Origin: Streptomyces sp. NBC_00820
GTDB taxonomy: Bacteria > Actinomycetota > Actinomycetes > Streptomycetales > Streptomycetaceae
Assembly: GCF_036347055.1 (NCBI RefSeq)
Contig: NZ_CP108882.1
Location: 4,104,501-4,168,500, forward strand
Direction of reading: 5' to 3'
DNA: 64,000 bases
Each line of letters starts with the position of its first letter. Positions within the stretch are counted from its first letter, which is position 1. Under the pieces are notes generated by a model. It saw only the letters and a list, made by a program, of their open reading frames with translations, searched no databases and was not told the origin of the DNA. Shown piece after piece: positions 63,958 to 64,000 of the stretch. Made by a program: the position numbers and the translations under genes.

Positions 63958-64000
63958 GCGCCCCCTCCCTTACGACCCCACCGTGCGATCGACCCGCGGC

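Overview
The window is GC-rich actinobacterial DNA and is almost certainly from a Streptomyces chromosome. The supporting signs are ssgA with its regulator ssgR, the Sco/copper-chaperone/DtpA copper cluster next to pheA and serS, rare TTA codons, GTG/TTG starts with purine-rich ribosome binding sites, and copies of the Streptomyces ParB site GTTTCACGTGAAAC. From memory the gene order resembles the S. coelicolor SCO392x-SCO397x region, on the flank of oriC. Two exact and two one-mismatch parS sites plus two clusters of DnaA boxes fit an origin-proximal position.

Layout. (1) 1-5635: a small accessory island bounded by a 77-bp direct repeat. One copy is part of an intact tRNA-Ser(UGA); the other is a decayed tRNA fragment at the window edge. 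Inside are a NUDIX hydrolase, a TTA-containing XRE regulator with a perfect 7-1-7 palindrome upstream, tiny proteins, and a GRDP-like protein paired with an unusual protein kinase homologue. No integrase is visible. (2) 5764-17106: core genes for a membrane HtrA-type protease, a glycerophosphodiester phosphodiesterase, two HATPase anti-sigma-like proteins, a SEC-C protein, a degenerate Prim-Pol protein, a GAF/PP2C phosphatase, aminopeptidase P and a GNAT acetyltransferase. A 160-bp foldback MITE lies directly in front of the GNAT gene. (3) 17316-23898: a copper-handling run: Met-rich membrane protein, YcnI, Sco, PCu(A)C chaperone, CopC-CopD fusion and a Tat-exported DyP peroxidase. (4) 24097-34975: pheA, a DnaA-box cluster, serS with a coupled HAD phosphatase, tRNA-Ser(GCU), a four-gene ABC exporter operon, and an M24 peptidase coupled to an alpha/beta-hydrolase-SDR fusion.

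(5) 35103-39831: a one-carbon/nitrogen island with formate dehydrogenase, a paired CrcB fluoride channel, and an FmdB-like protein / AmiS channel / formamidase operon. Together these could import formamide, release ammonia and oxidise the formate. (6) 39962-50561: a second DnaA-box group, RNA 2'-phosphotransferase, a LLM oxidoreductase, a HAD phosphatase, the cytochrome bd operon cydA-cydB-cydCD with two perfect parS sites at the start of cydCD, and a HisC-like aminotransferase. (7) 50997-63957: a LacI regulator with a TTA codon, a metallophosphoesterase, a conserved membrane protein, thiC under a TPP riboswitch whose variable arm carries a parS-like site, a His-rich YibE/F protein, ssgA/ssgR, small membrane proteins, a cupin, a ptpA-like phosphatase, a PLP lyase and a LysR regulator.

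Most individual genes are ordinary Streptomyces core genes. The observations most worth following up are the parS-like site inside the thiC riboswitch, parS overlapping the likely cydCD start, the foldback MITE that appears to supply the GNAT leader, the kinase/GRDP pair in the tRNA-bounded island, and the DnaA-box clusters.
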